Shown one piece after another: positions 22,901 through 34,664 of a stretch of 64,000 nt of DNA. A program made the position numbers and the translations under genes. A model generated the notes under the pieces. It did no database searches. It saw nothing but the letters and a program-made list of their open reading frames with translations, and was not told the origin of the DNA. Position 1 is the stretch's first letter. Each line of letters opens with the position of its first letter. Source of the DNA: Paulinella micropora (Eukaryota > Cercozoa > Imbricatea > Euglyphida > Paulinellidae); contig WBZZ01006959.1 of NCBI GenBank assembly GCA_019918135.1, positions 72,623 through 136,622 of the forward strand, written 5' to 3'.

Positions 22901-25900
22901 CGCGGCCGCAACCAGACCATCACGCCCGCGACGTTCAGTCTGCCCTACAACGGGTATGGCGTCGTGGGCCAAGTCAACACGTGGCTGTACTTGTACCCGG
23001 GCGTCACGACCGTGACGGCCTCAGTGCGCGATGGCGGCTACTATGACTACGCCTACGACACAGCGGACAACAGCAGCTCCACCGAGCCAGTCGCGACCGC
23101 GCGGCGCACGGCGCCCTTGTCGCTCACGTTCGATATCAGCCTCATCGACGAGACACCGCCCGTCTTTTTGGACTGCTTCGACGGGGTTTACACGGGCCCG
23201 CGGAGCGAGCTGAACATTTCGTTCGGCTCGCCGACCTTCTGGCTCACAACCCAGAGCGACGAGTTCTGGGCGGACTTGTCGCTGCTGCGCGTCGCCGACA
23301 GCGCGGTGCTGAGCTCGGGCGTTGCGATACCGGGCCTGCGCTACTTCTTGCTTGTCACGCCGTCGTACGTTTCGGGCAACAGCTGGCGTACGGCGAGCAC
23401 TACGTGACGTATACCGCCGTGGACCCGTCGGGCAACTGGGCTACGTGCGTACGCCTCGCGGTCCTGCAGGTCGTACACTACTGCGCACTGCGCCTCGTTG
23501 CCCGCCTGGTCCGTCGCGGTCGCCACGCACCCACCGCACGGCCTTGGTCGCGAGCGTGGCGTTGGTCTTGGCATTACCGCACGCGACCGTGACATTTGTC
23601 GGCCCCTGCACATTGGATCTAAGGTAGTCGATCCCGAAGCTGGCACTGGTAGTCGGGACCGCGCCGCAGATGTTTGCGTCCATGGCTGTGTCATAGTACG
23701 TCGTGGTGCCGTTAATTGCTCTAAGCACGGGGCCGTTGTGCGGGACGCTGGCGCACAGCACCGAGGGCGGCTGGACGTCGTGCACAAAGACGGAGAAGCC
23801 CGTGTTCACGTGCGCCGCCAGTGGCACGATACCCATCAAGTCGGGCCTGTACGACCTTTCTGTCTTTCACGGCGTGTCGGACAACTGCGTGTACGACACC
23901 ACCGCCTACACGCTCACGGCGGCAGACATTGGGACCTACAGCTTCCTGCAGTCGCCGTTCACACTTATGGTCGTGGGCAGCGACACGTCCCCCGACTCGC
24001 CCGCGTCGGACCCTTGCAACGTCCAGATTACGCTCACGGACTTCTGCGGCGACGGGCTGCTGGACTTCTACGGCGAACACGGAGCGAGTGAGGAGTGCGA
24101 AGTGAGCCCGCACCCGGAGCGCTGGGGCTGTACACCGGGCTGTGTGTGCGGCGCGGGCTACGTCGCGGACCCACTGGGCGGCTGCCTGCAGGTGTGCGAT
24201 AGCGCCCCGTGCACGCTAGACACGGCGGACCTGCAGGGCACGCGGTGCAGTAACGGCAGCGTGACCACGACGCTCGCCTCCGGCGGCTGGCGCGTGGACG
24301 CGCTTAAGCCCGACTTCACGGCAGTCAAGGGCCCGACGTTCACGACCTACTACGTGCTGCCCAACGGCGTCGGCACGCTGCACTACAGCTACCGCTTCTG
24401 GGAGCGCAACACCAGCAGCTCGCCGTACGTGAGCTTCAACGCGACGCAAGTAACGGCGGCGCTAGTAACGGCGGCGCTGCTCCTGCCCGACGAGCAGCTG
24501 GTGCTGGAGTGGTACCCGGCCACCAGTGTCAACACGGTGGCCAACGTGCCCACCGCGGCCGACGCGCTGCGGCTCGACTTGTGGGGCTGCGAGTTCCAGA
24601 ACGCCAGCCGCGCGCTCGCGGCCTTCGTGTTGGCCGCAAACAACACGCTCGTCAACGCGGACCTGCAGTGCGCGCCTCTCGGCCTAGAGAGCAGCTACAA
24701 CGCGGCTACGTCGTGCTGGACGTTCCGGGTGTGCCGTACTGGCGTCGTGGTCATTGACGAATCGTTGCGGGCCGAGGGCAACCTGTTGCAGTGCCTGAGC
24801 GACGCGACAATTGTCGTGAACAACTCCGGCAGTGGCTGCAGCTGGAGCGAGGCGTCGTGGAACCTGACCGAGCGCGTCTACCGCCGGCCGGGCACGACCC
24901 GCGACTAGCTGCGCCTCGTGTCCACCGGGGTGCAGGCGGCGCTGTACCTCAACTCGAGTTCGCTGAGCCTCGGCCACTTCGCGGCGGCGCAGACCACGTC
25001 CTTCACGGTGCGCGCGCTGGGCGACGGCGGCTTCGTGGACCCGGGCTGCACGTGGCTCGTAACCGTGCAGGACGTGCTGGCGCCGTACTTTGAGTGCGCG
25101 ATGGCGGGTAATGTCAGCGGCACGGCCATTGTGTACGGCAACGACCCCGGCCAGAACTACTCGGTCCGCTTTGGCTACCGCGAGCGCGCGCTTGTGGACG
25201 AGACCGAAACCACGCGCTACTTGGCCTTCGACAGCACGTCCGCTACGCTCCAGGAGCCACGCTACAACACCACGTCCGACGCCGTGCGCTTCTACATCGG
25301 CACCACGACGCTGAGGTGGGTCGGCGCCGACCCGAGCGGCAACTAGGCCGTGGACTGCGTGCTGACGGTGACGATCGACGACGTAGAAGCGCCCCGGCTC
25401 ACTTGTCCGAACATGACGGTGCAGACGCTGGCCGGCGTCAACTACTGGAACGGCACGTCCGCCACCGCCACCGCGGTCGACAACTTTGATCCCACGGTGC
25501 AGCTGACGTTCCCGATCCCCGCCCCGCTGGTGTACACCGGCGCGAACGCTTTTCACGTGCTCACGCGCAGCCTCGACGACGCCTACGGCAACACGGGCAT
25601 GTATCAGTTCGCGGTCTGGGTGTTGGATAATCAAGCGCCAGTGTTTACCAGCTGCCCCGCCACTGACATGACGATTGTCGTCGGCAGCGCCAGCTACGCG
25701 ATTAACGTCAATAACTTTTTCAATGTGACCGATAACTCGGACCCGTCGCCGCAGCTGTACTACGACCTCGTGCTCGGGGATGCAAACGAGGTGATATACG
25801 TGCGCATACTGCCGCAGCTGGACGTGCGCCTGACACCTTACAACCTCACGATGCTAGTCACGGCCGTGGACGCACACTCGGGCCTCAACAGCACGTGCTC

Positions 25901-28900
25901 GCTGCGCTTCGTGCTGCTGGACGGCGCCACGCCCAATCCGTCGTGCCCGAACGCCACCGAGCCGCTGCTGCTGTCGACGCTGGCACCGTGGCACTACGCC
26001 GATGCCAACGGGCTCGGCACCAGCTTCGGGACACGGGCGAACCTCTCGGCCGCGCTGGCGGCGCCGGTGCAACCAGTGCAAGCGCTGTACTGCGCGCCCA
26101 GCGGCGGAGCCGGCTACCTGCCCTTCGCGCCCTGCCCCGGCTGTACCGACAACGCGTTTGCGGGCTGTGCCGACTGGCGCTGTCGCCGGTGCTCGGCACG
26201 GGCGGTGTCACTAATGGTTCGATTGTCAGGGTCTACAGCGCGGGCTGAACGCAGCCGTTCAATGGCGGCTGGAGCGGCACCAGCGCCAGCAATAACGTGG
26301 TGCGGCTCGACACGTGCGACTTCGTGCTGCTGGACGACGTGGCGCCGCTCGCGCTGTGCAACCAGCTCTCGACGGCGTGCGCGGCCACTGGCGCCACAGT
26401 TTACGCCGTGCGCTCGGACCCGTCTTCCGAGTTCTACCACTTTGGCGACAGCGCGCTGCGGATCCTGACCAGCAACTACTGCACCGATAATTCCTTCATC
26501 CAGGTGCCGTACTGGCTCGACTCGGTCGGCGTGACGCACGTCGACGTGCGCGGCGCGTCGTCGGCTGGCGTCACCGAGAGCGCACGGCTGCGGGCGCTGC
26601 AGCTACTGACCTTCACCACGGCGGCGCCGCCCAACGTGCGCGCTGCCGTGGTCGCGGACCCCGCCAACGACACGTGGGCCGTCTACTTTCCAAACAGCCA
26701 TGCTTCCGGCAGCCCGGCGGCCAACTTCTACGCCGACCACTTCCTCGTCTACTTGGACATGCTCGCGCTGCTGCTGGACCACACGCTGGCCCTTGGCGCC
26801 AACGTGTTCAACTTCACGGCCTACGACGAGCGTTTGAACCACGCGACGTTTACGCTGACTGTGACATTGGTAGATACGGAGCCGCCCGTGTTCTTCCACT
26901 GCCCGCCGGAGCCGCTAGTGCTGTACACGTCGACCTGCAGCGGGCCGTTCGTGCCCACTGCACGTTCGCGCTGCTCACGCTGCACTTTGGCGACAATCTG
27001 TACCTGGCCGGCGGCGTCAGCCGCAACAGCACCACGGTTGTCAACCTCGGCACCCTCAATTGCAACGGCGAACGCAACACCTCGACGGTCGTGACGGTCG
27101 TCGACGAGGCGGGCAACTCGGCGTCGTGCACCATCGTGGGTGTTGTCGAGGACGACACGCCGCCCGTGTTTTCCAATGTCCGCCGGACCTCGGCGGCACG
27201 GGCTGGGCGTCGCGCACCGTGCGCATCGCCACACCCGGCGAGACCAATACGACCTTGCCGGGCGGCGGCGCTTTCTACACGCCCGGGCACCTGGGCTACG
27301 ACAACCTGCCGGGCGCGCTCACGACCAACGTCACCGTGCGCTCTAGTGTTGGCGGCGCAGTCTTGTACCGCAACATGGCCGACGACGGCAGCTTCCTGTC
27401 CGCGTGGCGGTTCGGCGCGGGCGAATATAGCATTCGGGCCACGCTGGCCGACCAGTCGTCGCCGCCGAACGCGCAGCCCGGCAGTTGCGACTACAACTTC
27501 ACCGTGGAGCCGGCCTACGAGGTTCCGGCGCTGCAGTCGCTCGTGCTGTCCTTCTCGGTGTCGCGCCTCGGCAACGCGTTCCGGGGTACCGTGTCTTACG
27601 TCACGGCCGTAAACTACTCGTACGTCGGCGCCGTAGGCACCGAGACCCTACTGACAAACGGCAACGTCAGCAACGTGTCAATAACTAGCGACAGTTCCAT
27701 CGTTTCGTTAAACTGCAACAGCTCGCTGGCGCGCCAGTCCTCGCACGACGGGCTGTGCTTCCAGTACTACGAGGCCGCGGTTGTGCTCGGCACGTGCGAC
27801 CCGGTGCAAACGACCATCATCGTGCCGCACGACACCAGCTGCGCGGGCATGACGCAAGCTCAGCCACATCGCCGGCGGTTGCGCCATCACGGCCGTGCGC
27901 GAGGTGGCTGGCCTTTGCGGCGCAGGAGTTTTGCGCCATCGAGCTGGCCAGCAACAGCCTGTGGGGCGGCGCGCTGCCCGTCAACGAGTCGTACGCGCTG
28001 CAGCTGATGGCGCAGCTGGCCGGTGCAACGAATAACCCGCAGCTCGACGCGCCCGACATCGCGACCACGACCGTGTTTTTCGCGCACAGCAACCAGAGCA
28101 CGGCTGTCACGCGCCTGTGCTTTGTCGGCTACGTCAGGTCCAGCCAGGACGTGATCGTCAGCAAGGTCACGCTGAACAAGCAGGCGGGGCTTGACTTCGT
28201 CATCAACGGCACCACGTATGTTGCCGAGAACTACACCGTGCTGCAGCCCGACGCGCCCGTGAGCAACGTCGTGGTGCTGTGCGCCGACCTCCCCGTTCCC
28301 GACTACAACTCCACCGAGGTGCTGGTGCAGCTCAGTTTCAACGTGGCCGTGGAGTACCTGGGCGTCAACGGCAGGCGCCGCACGGTCCTCGAGCTGCCGA
28401 CCGCCCCGGCCCGTCCCGGTGTCACTACGCAGCGGGCACCTTCTGACACGACGCGTTCGCTGCCCTCCTGGTACCGGGAGCTGCCGGCACAACGCCGCCG
28501 CGCGGCCGCGGCGGCCGAGGAGCCGGGCTACGCCGCGGTGCTCGCGCAGCGGGAAACGTTCAGCCTGACGGTCGTCGGCAACGGTGGCGACGGCGGCCAG
28601 CCCCCGCCGCCGCCGGCGGCGGAGGTCGCGGGGTCGCCGCACCCCGGCTGGAAGGAAATCGTCTGCGGCGTGGCCGCGGCGGTTGGCGTGCTCTTGATCC
28701 TGGGTGCCGGCGTTTGGTACTGGCGCCGTGCACGCAAGCCCGACAACAACTCCGGCGCTGACGACAGCTCGCGTTTCGCGTCGTCCAGGGCCGACCTGCA
28801 CCGCCGCGGGATGGATGGCACTTCGAGCGGCGCCGGCACGCCTGTCAGCCGCCAAAGGCCGAGCCGTGAAAGGCCGAGCCTAGTACATGGCGAACACGAC

Positions 28901-28936
28901 GTGGCTGAACACAGCCGCGAGCGTCAGATCCTGTAA
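19901..28936 (+). CDS. Giant HYR-repeat type I membrane protein gene, frame-interrupted
   Basis: A 9-kb GC-rich gene. The start ATG at 19901 opens a signal peptide (MSVVLALLGVVVSG). The body is a string of at least twelve HYR-like (hyalin repeat) units with the pattern G-N-x-x-x-C then V-x-D-x-x-P-P, for example AGNVQQCNFTVNVID, AGNEAQCAVVYDLQD and VDTEPPVFFHC, and it has many Asn-X-Ser/Thr sites. It ends with one membrane helix (VCGVAAAVGVLLILGAGVW), an RRARK stop-transfer and an 80-residue Ser/Arg-rich tail that stops at 28936. HYR proteins are usually extracellular and adhesive. The frame changes about ten times (near 21.50, 22.83, 22.91, 23.39, 26.17, 26.95, 27.17, 27.86 and 27.91 kb, and once inside the inverted piece). 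In-frame TAG at 24906 and 25344 and TGA at 26246 interrupt clear coding sequence. It is either a decaying gene or uncorrected sequence. Confidence 0.7.
21988..22161 (+). repeat. 87-base in-frame tandem duplication in the HYR gene
   Basis: The copies at 21988 and 22075 differ at one base (CTT versus CTG) and encode the same 29 residues (GCDLDYSLDYAELLY...ELLSSA). The phase is kept. The near identity indicates a recent event. Confidence 0.9.
23461..23791 (-). other. 331-base internal inversion within the HYR gene
   Basis: Between these points the plus strand makes no sense in any frame. The minus strand reads as one HYR unit: VFVHDVQPPSVLC at its start and AGNEAQCAVVYDLQD at its end. The plus-strand sequence just left (PSGNWATCVRLA) and just right (TEKPVFTCAASG) are exactly the halves that this unit should join. 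The ends are GTC and GAC, a three-base inverted microhomology. Confidence 0.8.
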
Positions 28937-28955
28937 AGAAAAATAGTGCTCACCC

Positions 28956-28961
28956 AATAAA
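28956..28961 (+). terminator. Poly(A) signal AATAAA of the HYR gene
   Basis: Canonical AATAAA 20 bases after the stop codon. Confidence 0.65.
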
Positions 28962-29060
28962 AAAGAATATTGAGAGATTAAACAACGAAAAGAAAAATGC
29001 AGGACGGGGCGTGGGCGCGGGTGTAGAAAAAAGGTGCGAGGAAAAGAGCTTAATGAAGCT

Positions 29061-29740
29061 CTAGCCACAAGAAGAAGAAAAAACCTCAAAGCAAAATGTT
29101 TCGTTTATTTTTACGATTAGGTCTACTTTTGTACAATTGTAACAACAGATTTCGTTGGGGGCAAAGCCACCGGGACGCACAATAAAATCAACTGCCCAGC
29201 ATGCCCTGCTGCTACTTGCATAACTTCGCGTAGATGCATCTCGAGCAGCTTGAAACGAGCTCCAAGTATCGCCTCCTGCTTTATCGAAAACTGTGCAACT
29301 TTGGCATGCCTTGCAAAAGCCTTCGAGGTACACTACGGGAATGCGTTGGCAACCCTTGACATGTAGCTTTTGCAGCGTTCCGATAGCCTTGACGTACTCG
29401 AGACCAGTCATGCCGATCTTGCAGTTAGTGAGATCGAGCTCCTTGAGATTCTTTGCCAGGTCCGCCACGTGTTTTAGGCCCTTGTCCGTGATGTTTTTGC
29501 AGTCAGCGAGAACAAGTTTGTTGATGTCTGGTCGTTTTTTCAGAGCCTCCTCCAGCTGTTCATCCGTGATTTCGGCACCTCCAGTAAAGTCTGACCTGCG
29601 GGCATGCACGAAAAAGCGTACAGCAGAAGCTTTGAGCCATTCAGGTAGAAACAAAAGCAGTTTGAAAGACTTAAGCAGGATGAAATGGAAACGGACCCGT
29701 CTTTGCTGTTCTTGCACCTCCGACATTGCTCTTGAGACAT
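29061..29740 (-). CDS. Small AMN1-like leucine-rich-repeat protein, two exons
   Basis: Exon 1 (29740-29697) and exon 2 (29595-29061) flank a 101-base GT-AG intron ending in CCCGCAG and give 192 residues. The start ATG at 29740 is preferred over one at 29726 because only this frame splices cleanly; it opens with MSQEQCRRCKN, a C-x2-C pair. The middle holds cysteine-type LRRs (INKLVLADCKNITDKG, LKELDLTNCKIGMTG, LQKLHVKGCQRIP), as in AMN1 and the F-box LRR class. The tail is Ser/Ala-rich with a few Cys. AMN1-type LRRs bind protein partners, often as ubiquitin-ligase adaptors, but no F-box is visible. It is intact, and its 3' end faces that of the HYR gene about 125 bases away. Confidence 0.75.
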
Positions 29741-29943
29741 GTTGGCTGCTACACCTTTCTTTTTATTATTACTTAAAAAATCTAAGGTACCAATACGGTT
29801 GCCAACCAAACGCCAAAAAAAATGGGAAAAGTCAGTGCAATTTTGCTGAGAAGACGCGGGCGAAATGAGGGGGGGGTGGGCCTGTAAAACGAAGAGCGAG
29901 GCAAGCAAAAGGAAGGGGAGGGCCGGACTTTTTTTTTTCAACG

Positions 29944-30785
29944 ATCATGGACCCGACAAATTTGTCGCCAAAACGGCTAGCGGCCGTATCTTGCGAAACA
30001 TTTGAATTGCGAGTAAATTTGACCGCAAATTTGACTATCGCGGAAACTTTTTTTCGAAGGCAGGACATTTTGGCAAATGATTTGGTTTGGTCTGAGAAAA
30101 AATTGGGGAAAGATCGGCGGGCGGGGAAAATTTTGTGCTGCAACAATATCTCCCCGCCCGCCAATCTTTCCCCAGCTTTTTCTCAGACCAACCAATTCAA
30201 TTGCCGAAATTGCCAAAACTTTTTTTACACAATCGTGGACCAGGCAGATTTGTTGCCAAAACGGCTAGCGACAGTATTTTGCGAAACACCTTCGTGAGAG
30301 TAAAATTTGACCGTATTTATCGACCGTAGCGGAAACTTTTTTTCGAGTGCAGGACATTTCGGCAATTGATTTGGTTGGTCTGAGAAAAAGCTGGGGAAAG
30401 ATTGGGCGGGAAAAAATCCCGAAATTGAAAATTTTCCCCGCCCGCCAATCTTTCCCCAGCCTTTTTCTCAGACCAACCAATTCAATTGCCGAAATTGCCA
30501 CAACTTTTTTTTACACAATCGTGGACCCGGCAAATTTGTTAACAAACGGCTAACGGCCGTATCTTTCGAAATATTTACGTGAGAGTAAATTTGACCGCAT
30601 CTTGCGGCACAACAGGAAAATTTTTTGAGTGCAGGACATTTCGGCAATTGATTTGGTTGGTCTGAGAAAAAGCTGGGGAAAGATCGGCGGGCGGGAAAAA
30701 ATCCCAAGATTGAAATTTTCCCCCGCCCGCCGATCTTTCCCCAGCTTTTTCTCAGACAGACCAAATCAAATGCCGAAATGTAAAA
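29944..30785. repeat. Hairpin repeat array H1: three copies, about 288 bases each
   Basis: The landmark TCGTGGACC (TCATGGACC in copy 1) recurs at 29944, 30233 and 30519. Each unit carries AACGGCTAGC, CGGAAACTTTTTTTCGA and GGACATTTCGGCAAT, then a long palindrome (about 30068-30209, 30352-30500 and 30640-30778). The palindrome arms are TTGGTCTGAGAAAAAGCTGG with GGAAAGATCGGCGGGCGGGG and their complement. A half-arm remnant lies at about 30990-31040. No frame is conserved between copies. Confidence 0.85.
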
Positions 30786-31245
30786 AAAAAATTAGCTAGT
30801 ACTAGAAAACCCGCCACCAGTCGGTTCCGGCCCCCGGTGTAGAGTGCCAACATGTGTACGGCGGCAGAATCCTGCCACCAGTCAGTTCCGGCCACCGGTG
30901 TAGGGTTCCAACAGAAGTGGCGGCAGAATCCTGTCACCAGACGTTTGGCCCCTCAGTGGCAACGCAAAGAGAACGCCACTGTATTTTGGCAATGGCCTTT
31001 GTTGGTCTGAGAAAAAACTGGGGGAAAGATCGGCGAGCGAGGGAATTTTGTAAATGCAAAGAATAATCTTTTTAATACTAATAAAATCTCGGACAAAAAA
31101 AAAGGCAGCCCACCTCTTTTTTTTTTTTTTTTTTTTTTTTTTGCTCACCCTTATTTCCAAATCAAGAACATGAAGTAAATATGAGCGGCGGCGGGGTTAG
31201 GACAGAACAGGCTTTCTTTTCGTGACGGCCGTCGTGCAAATTCTG
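30786..31245. repeat. Short tandem repeats, poly(T) tract and intergenic sequence
   Basis: Two to three copies of a roughly 65-base unit (CCACCAGTCGGTTCCGG, GGCGGCAGAATCCTG) lie at 30800-30935. The half-arm of the H1 palindrome follows at about 30990. A pure T tract is at 31114-31142. No gene is visible. Confidence 0.6.
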
Positions 31246-33258
31246 TTATAGGTAGAGACTTTCAAATGGACAGATCTCTTGGCCTGCAATAATCACGACT
31301 GTTGATTTGCTCGCGTTAAGTATTTCTTTGCAGCTAGAGCGCGCAGAGGCCGGCGGCATAAGCAGATTGAGGTTCCAAACCCGACGTTTCGGTTCGATTA
31401 TTAGCTCCCGGATCTGGCAAGTAAGCTGCCGTAGGTCTAGCTCTCCCACAGTGACGTCCGATAATGTGAGAACGTCAAACGCGCCTAAGCGGTTAGCAGA
31501 CAAAACGTCCAGGGGAGACACAGAGCCTACCAAACACAGCCCAAGATTCTTTCGTACAATCTCGTCCACTTGAATATTGGCAGGTAGTGCATGTTTGCAT
31601 TCCAGCGTCAATTCCACGCAGCGTTTGCCGTCAATTGAAGAAGTTAGCGTTAGGCTCCCTAGAGCACAGTTTAGTATGACTCAAAAGCCCTTGAAGCCCC
31701 GGCACGGGCTGCCGCATTCGATAGTAAGATTCTCTACTACTTGTGTAGAATTGTATCTAATATTTTTGGCGTAGGGTACAAACGCGGGCCGCAATCCATC
31801 AATTCGAGGAAGCTCCAACGGGGCCCCTCAAGGCAGGGCAGTTCATTGATACTCTCCAGGTCCAGCGTGTGTTTGTACCGAATCCCGGCTAGCAGCGCCT
31901 GGCGCAACTGCTCGGGGCTTGTCCCGCGCAGGACTAGGTCAGAACCGCCGCAAGTTGGCGGCCCGGCAATCATGACGCCGGCGGCCAGGGGCACGTGAAC
32001 GCTGCCCAGGCGCGCAAGTGAGACCCAGGGGCTGTTAATTATCTCGAGACGACAGGCAGCTCCAGTTGATGTTGGGGTTGTTGACGCCGCCAGGGGGCAC
32101 CTCGCAGTCAACAAAACTACACTGAACTACGCCGCCCGGCACGTCTAACCAACCCTGCGGGAGCCTGTGCAGACCGTTGCAGTTTTCAAATTTTAAAGCT
32201 TGAAGTTGTCCATGCCTGCTTATGCTGAGCTTCGCTAGCGCCTGCACATTATTGAAACTAATTTGGCTAAGCGAACCTGATGCGTTGTTCCTGTGGTACT
32301 TGATGTTGATTTCTTCGAACGGCACGTTTCTGAAATCAATCCACCCATTCTTTTGGTCGACAATGCCCCCCAGCCCAAGTGTAGCTCCACGCGACGCACG
32401 TGGTTTAGCCAAGAGCCGGGAGTCCTGACATCCTCAAACAAGCTCAAGAAAAACACTTCAGCTTCGGTGTCGTGCAGGCTGTAAACCACCAGGGCTTGCG
32501 GGGGGCGGCTCCCTGCGGGCAGCGCTGCGTCGAATAGCTTGTAAGGGTCCAGGCGCTCCGGCAAGCCGGCTAGGTCGAGCACTACATCGTACCCGACGTC
32601 CAGTACTTGCGCCTGAGCGCCTCGTTCTGGCACGCGCGGTAGAGGCAGGCATACACTGCGCGCCGCAAACGCCCCGTCACCAATGGCGGCCAAATGTCCA
32701 TGCAGAGCCGCGCCAGCCCGTTCGGGTTGTCCTGCGCTTGGTGCAACTGCCGCAGCAGCCCGGTAGTGACTCGCGCATTGAAGCACTGGCGGAAGACGCG
32801 AAGCACCAGGTCCTGCCTCAGCCAGTCTGCAGCGCCGAACAGCTGCCAGCAGTGCGAGAACTGGTGCCAGGAGTCGTTCGTAGGCAGATTCTTGGCGATC
32901 TCGTCAAACACTTCATCTGGCACAGGCAGACATTGCGGCGCCGCTAGCCTGCGCAACCAGCAGTTTCTGCACCGGATCAGCATGTTCTCTTGTCCTACCA
33001 CTGGTTTATCAGTTCGAACGTCCAGTTGCAGTACAGCGCCAGGCGCAGCAGGCAGCCGCGCGGTGTGTCCGGCAGGAGCAGCCGCGCGTTGCCGTCGCGG
33101 GCATACCTAGTCAGAAAGTCGAGCGCGGCCCGGAGCTGCACGCGGGTGGGGGTGTCGCCTGGTTCGTTATTTAGTACGAAGGTCGGCCCCCGCGCGCTGG
33201 AAGACGCAAGGCCTGGCGGCGGCGGCGGGTCCCCCGCCAACTCCATGCCACGAGGCAC
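31246..33258 (-). CDS. F-box-like/LRR-like gene, frame-interrupted
   Basis: From an ATG at 33258 (MPRGMELAGDPPPPPG) coding sense continues over 2 kb to a stop at 31246, but in changing frames. Slips are near 32995, 32590, 32370, 32045 and 31740, and an in-frame TGA lies near 31681. The second stretch holds PVPDEVFDEIAKNLP and a following HQFSHCWQLF, which fits an F-box helix pair. The later parts have irregular LRR-like segments (LQALKFENCNGLHRLP, LDLESINELPCLEG, VENLTIECGSPC). F-box LRR proteins select substrates for SCF ubiquitin ligases; that role is inferred from weak motifs. It is divergent from the gene at 33344 with 85 bases between the starts. Confidence 0.5.
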
Positions 33259-33343
33259 TTCTTCTGTGTGTGTTTTCTTTTTTTTGTTGTTGTCTAGAAC
33301 TACGAACAGTGCTCTTGCATTTTTTAAATCTTAAGTCGACCAA
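33259..33343. promoter_or_regulatory. Short divergent promoter region
   Basis: Eighty-five T-rich bases separate the minus-strand ATG at 33258 from a plus-strand ATGGCGGCC at 33344. The head-to-head layout suggests shared control. No TATA box is seen. Confidence 0.3.
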
Positions 33344-34290
33344 ATGGCGGCCAACAAACTTTTTCTTTCTTGATCTTTTTTTCCCTCCTACCTTGGCACA
33401 AGCACTTTCACCTCCTCTTTCCCCCCCCCCCTTCATTCTCTCTCTCGCTACCTCGCGGACTACTTCCGGCGCAAGCTGCTCCTGTGCACGGCGCAGCGTA
33501 CCGTGCCTGGCCCCTTGTCCACGGGGCCCAAGAAAAAGCAGGAGCGAGCAAGGACGACGCAGACTGGTGCGAGTGATAGGAAAAAGCAAGCGCTAAAGGC
33601 CTGCTTGCACAGCGCTCGCCCCGACTGGTCCTGGGTAGGCCTCGCCAAGGTTGCGTGTGGGACCAAGCCTTCGTCTGCCATGGTCAGGATAAGCAAGGGT
33701 TACCGTTCTTTGTCAAGGGCCCCCTCGCGAGCCCCGCGGCGGCTGATTTCCAGCTTTCGGTAGAGCCTATCAAGCAACGGCTGTGGCCGGACTACTCCCC
33801 GCTGCGCTTCGACGAAAAGGGCCTTTTTTGTGGCAGCTAGCCCTCGGCTCCGATGGTTATGAACCGACACAAGGGGACTTGGCCGTTAGCCCGTCCGTGC
33901 GCCCGGTACAGCTAAATGATCTGCTGGTGCCAGATCTTTGCCTGCAAGTGCTGCTACGGCTGCTGTTGCGTTTTGTCGTGGAGGCCAGCGACTCACACCT
34001 GCGCAACTTGGTCCTGGACGAGCGAACAAGAGTGGTTGTCCATCGACGAGATGACCCAAACGAAGCGCCCTCTGCCCAGCCACGAAGGACTATCCGAGCT
34101 GACGTGGCTCTTTACGAAGCAAGCCAATACCCGGGTCCCCGGGGCCTTGCGCGCGTGTTGGGGAAGGGAGCAGGCCCGCGTGGTAAAGTTTCTGCAATCT
34201 CTGCCCGCTAGTACCAGGCGCGATGAGCTCGTATGGCTGATGGGCGCATCAGGGGCCGCCTCGTTGAAACGGAAAAGACAGGCTGATTAA
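33344..34290 (+). CDS. Unrecognised GC-rich gene, frame-interrupted
   Basis: Coding sense begins clearly at about 33440 (RYLADYFRRKLLLC), is basic (GPKKKQERARTTQTG), and runs to a stop at 34290 (ASLKRKRQAD). It changes frame near 33655, 33835 and 34030. Recognisable stretches are PDWSWVGLAKVACG, LPFFVKGPLAS, LWPDYSPLRFDEKGLF, and at the end SHEGLSELTWLFTKQ and STRRDELVWLMG. The ATG at 33344 is in the first frame but is followed by a stop after nine codons (MAANKLFLS), so the real start is uncertain. No family is recognised. The Trp-rich motifs are not those of a domain I know. Confidence 0.4.
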
Positions 34291-34295
34291 GTAAG

Positions 34296-34310
34296 CAGAG
34301 CGAGAGGAAA

Positions 34311-34343
<33 letters not shown>

Positions 34344-34488
34344 AAAATAAAAAGAGAGAGAGAGAGAAAAAGAGAGAGAAAAAGAGAGAAAGAAAAAGAC
34401 AGAGAGAAAAAGAGAGGGAGAGAAAAAGAGAGAGAAAAAGAGAGAAAGAAAAAGAGAGAAAGAAAAAGAGAGGGAGAGAGAGAAAGAA

Positions 34489-34520
<32 letters not shown>

Positions 34521-34530
34521 TGCTGTGTGT
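34296..34530. repeat. (GA)n/GAAA-rich low-complexity tract
   Basis: Purine-only sequence of GAGAGA with AAAA interruptions, about 230 bases, between two genes. Leu/Ser/Phe frames on the other strand are artefacts. Confidence 0.95.
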
Positions 34531-34664
34531 AGAGGGGGGGGGGGAACGACTGGCTTACCATTCTCATCTCAAAGCGAACCGCAACTTCTTTTTTCCACCC
34601 AAGCAAAGGCTGCAACCAGCTACTATTATATTTATAAAAAAAGAAAAAAAACATCTGCTCAGTG

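Noticed and set aside
21152-28855. Long minus-strand frames opposite the HYR gene
   Set aside because: GC-rich sequence leaves the antisense frames open; composition is Arg/Ala/Gly-rich and no HYR or other motif appears, except in the truly inverted piece at 23461-23791.
19901-28936. Programmed frameshifting or a variant genetic code to explain the HYR gene
   Set aside because: The slips share no common motif and go in both directions, and intact neighbours use normal stops (TAA, TAG) at plausible ends. Sequence error or decay is simpler.
29061-29726. Unspliced reading of the small LRR gene from an ATG at 29726
   Set aside because: It is open, but it puts a hydrophobic, unrelated stretch before the LRRs; splicing from the ATG at 29740 gives a canonical intron and a compact protein.
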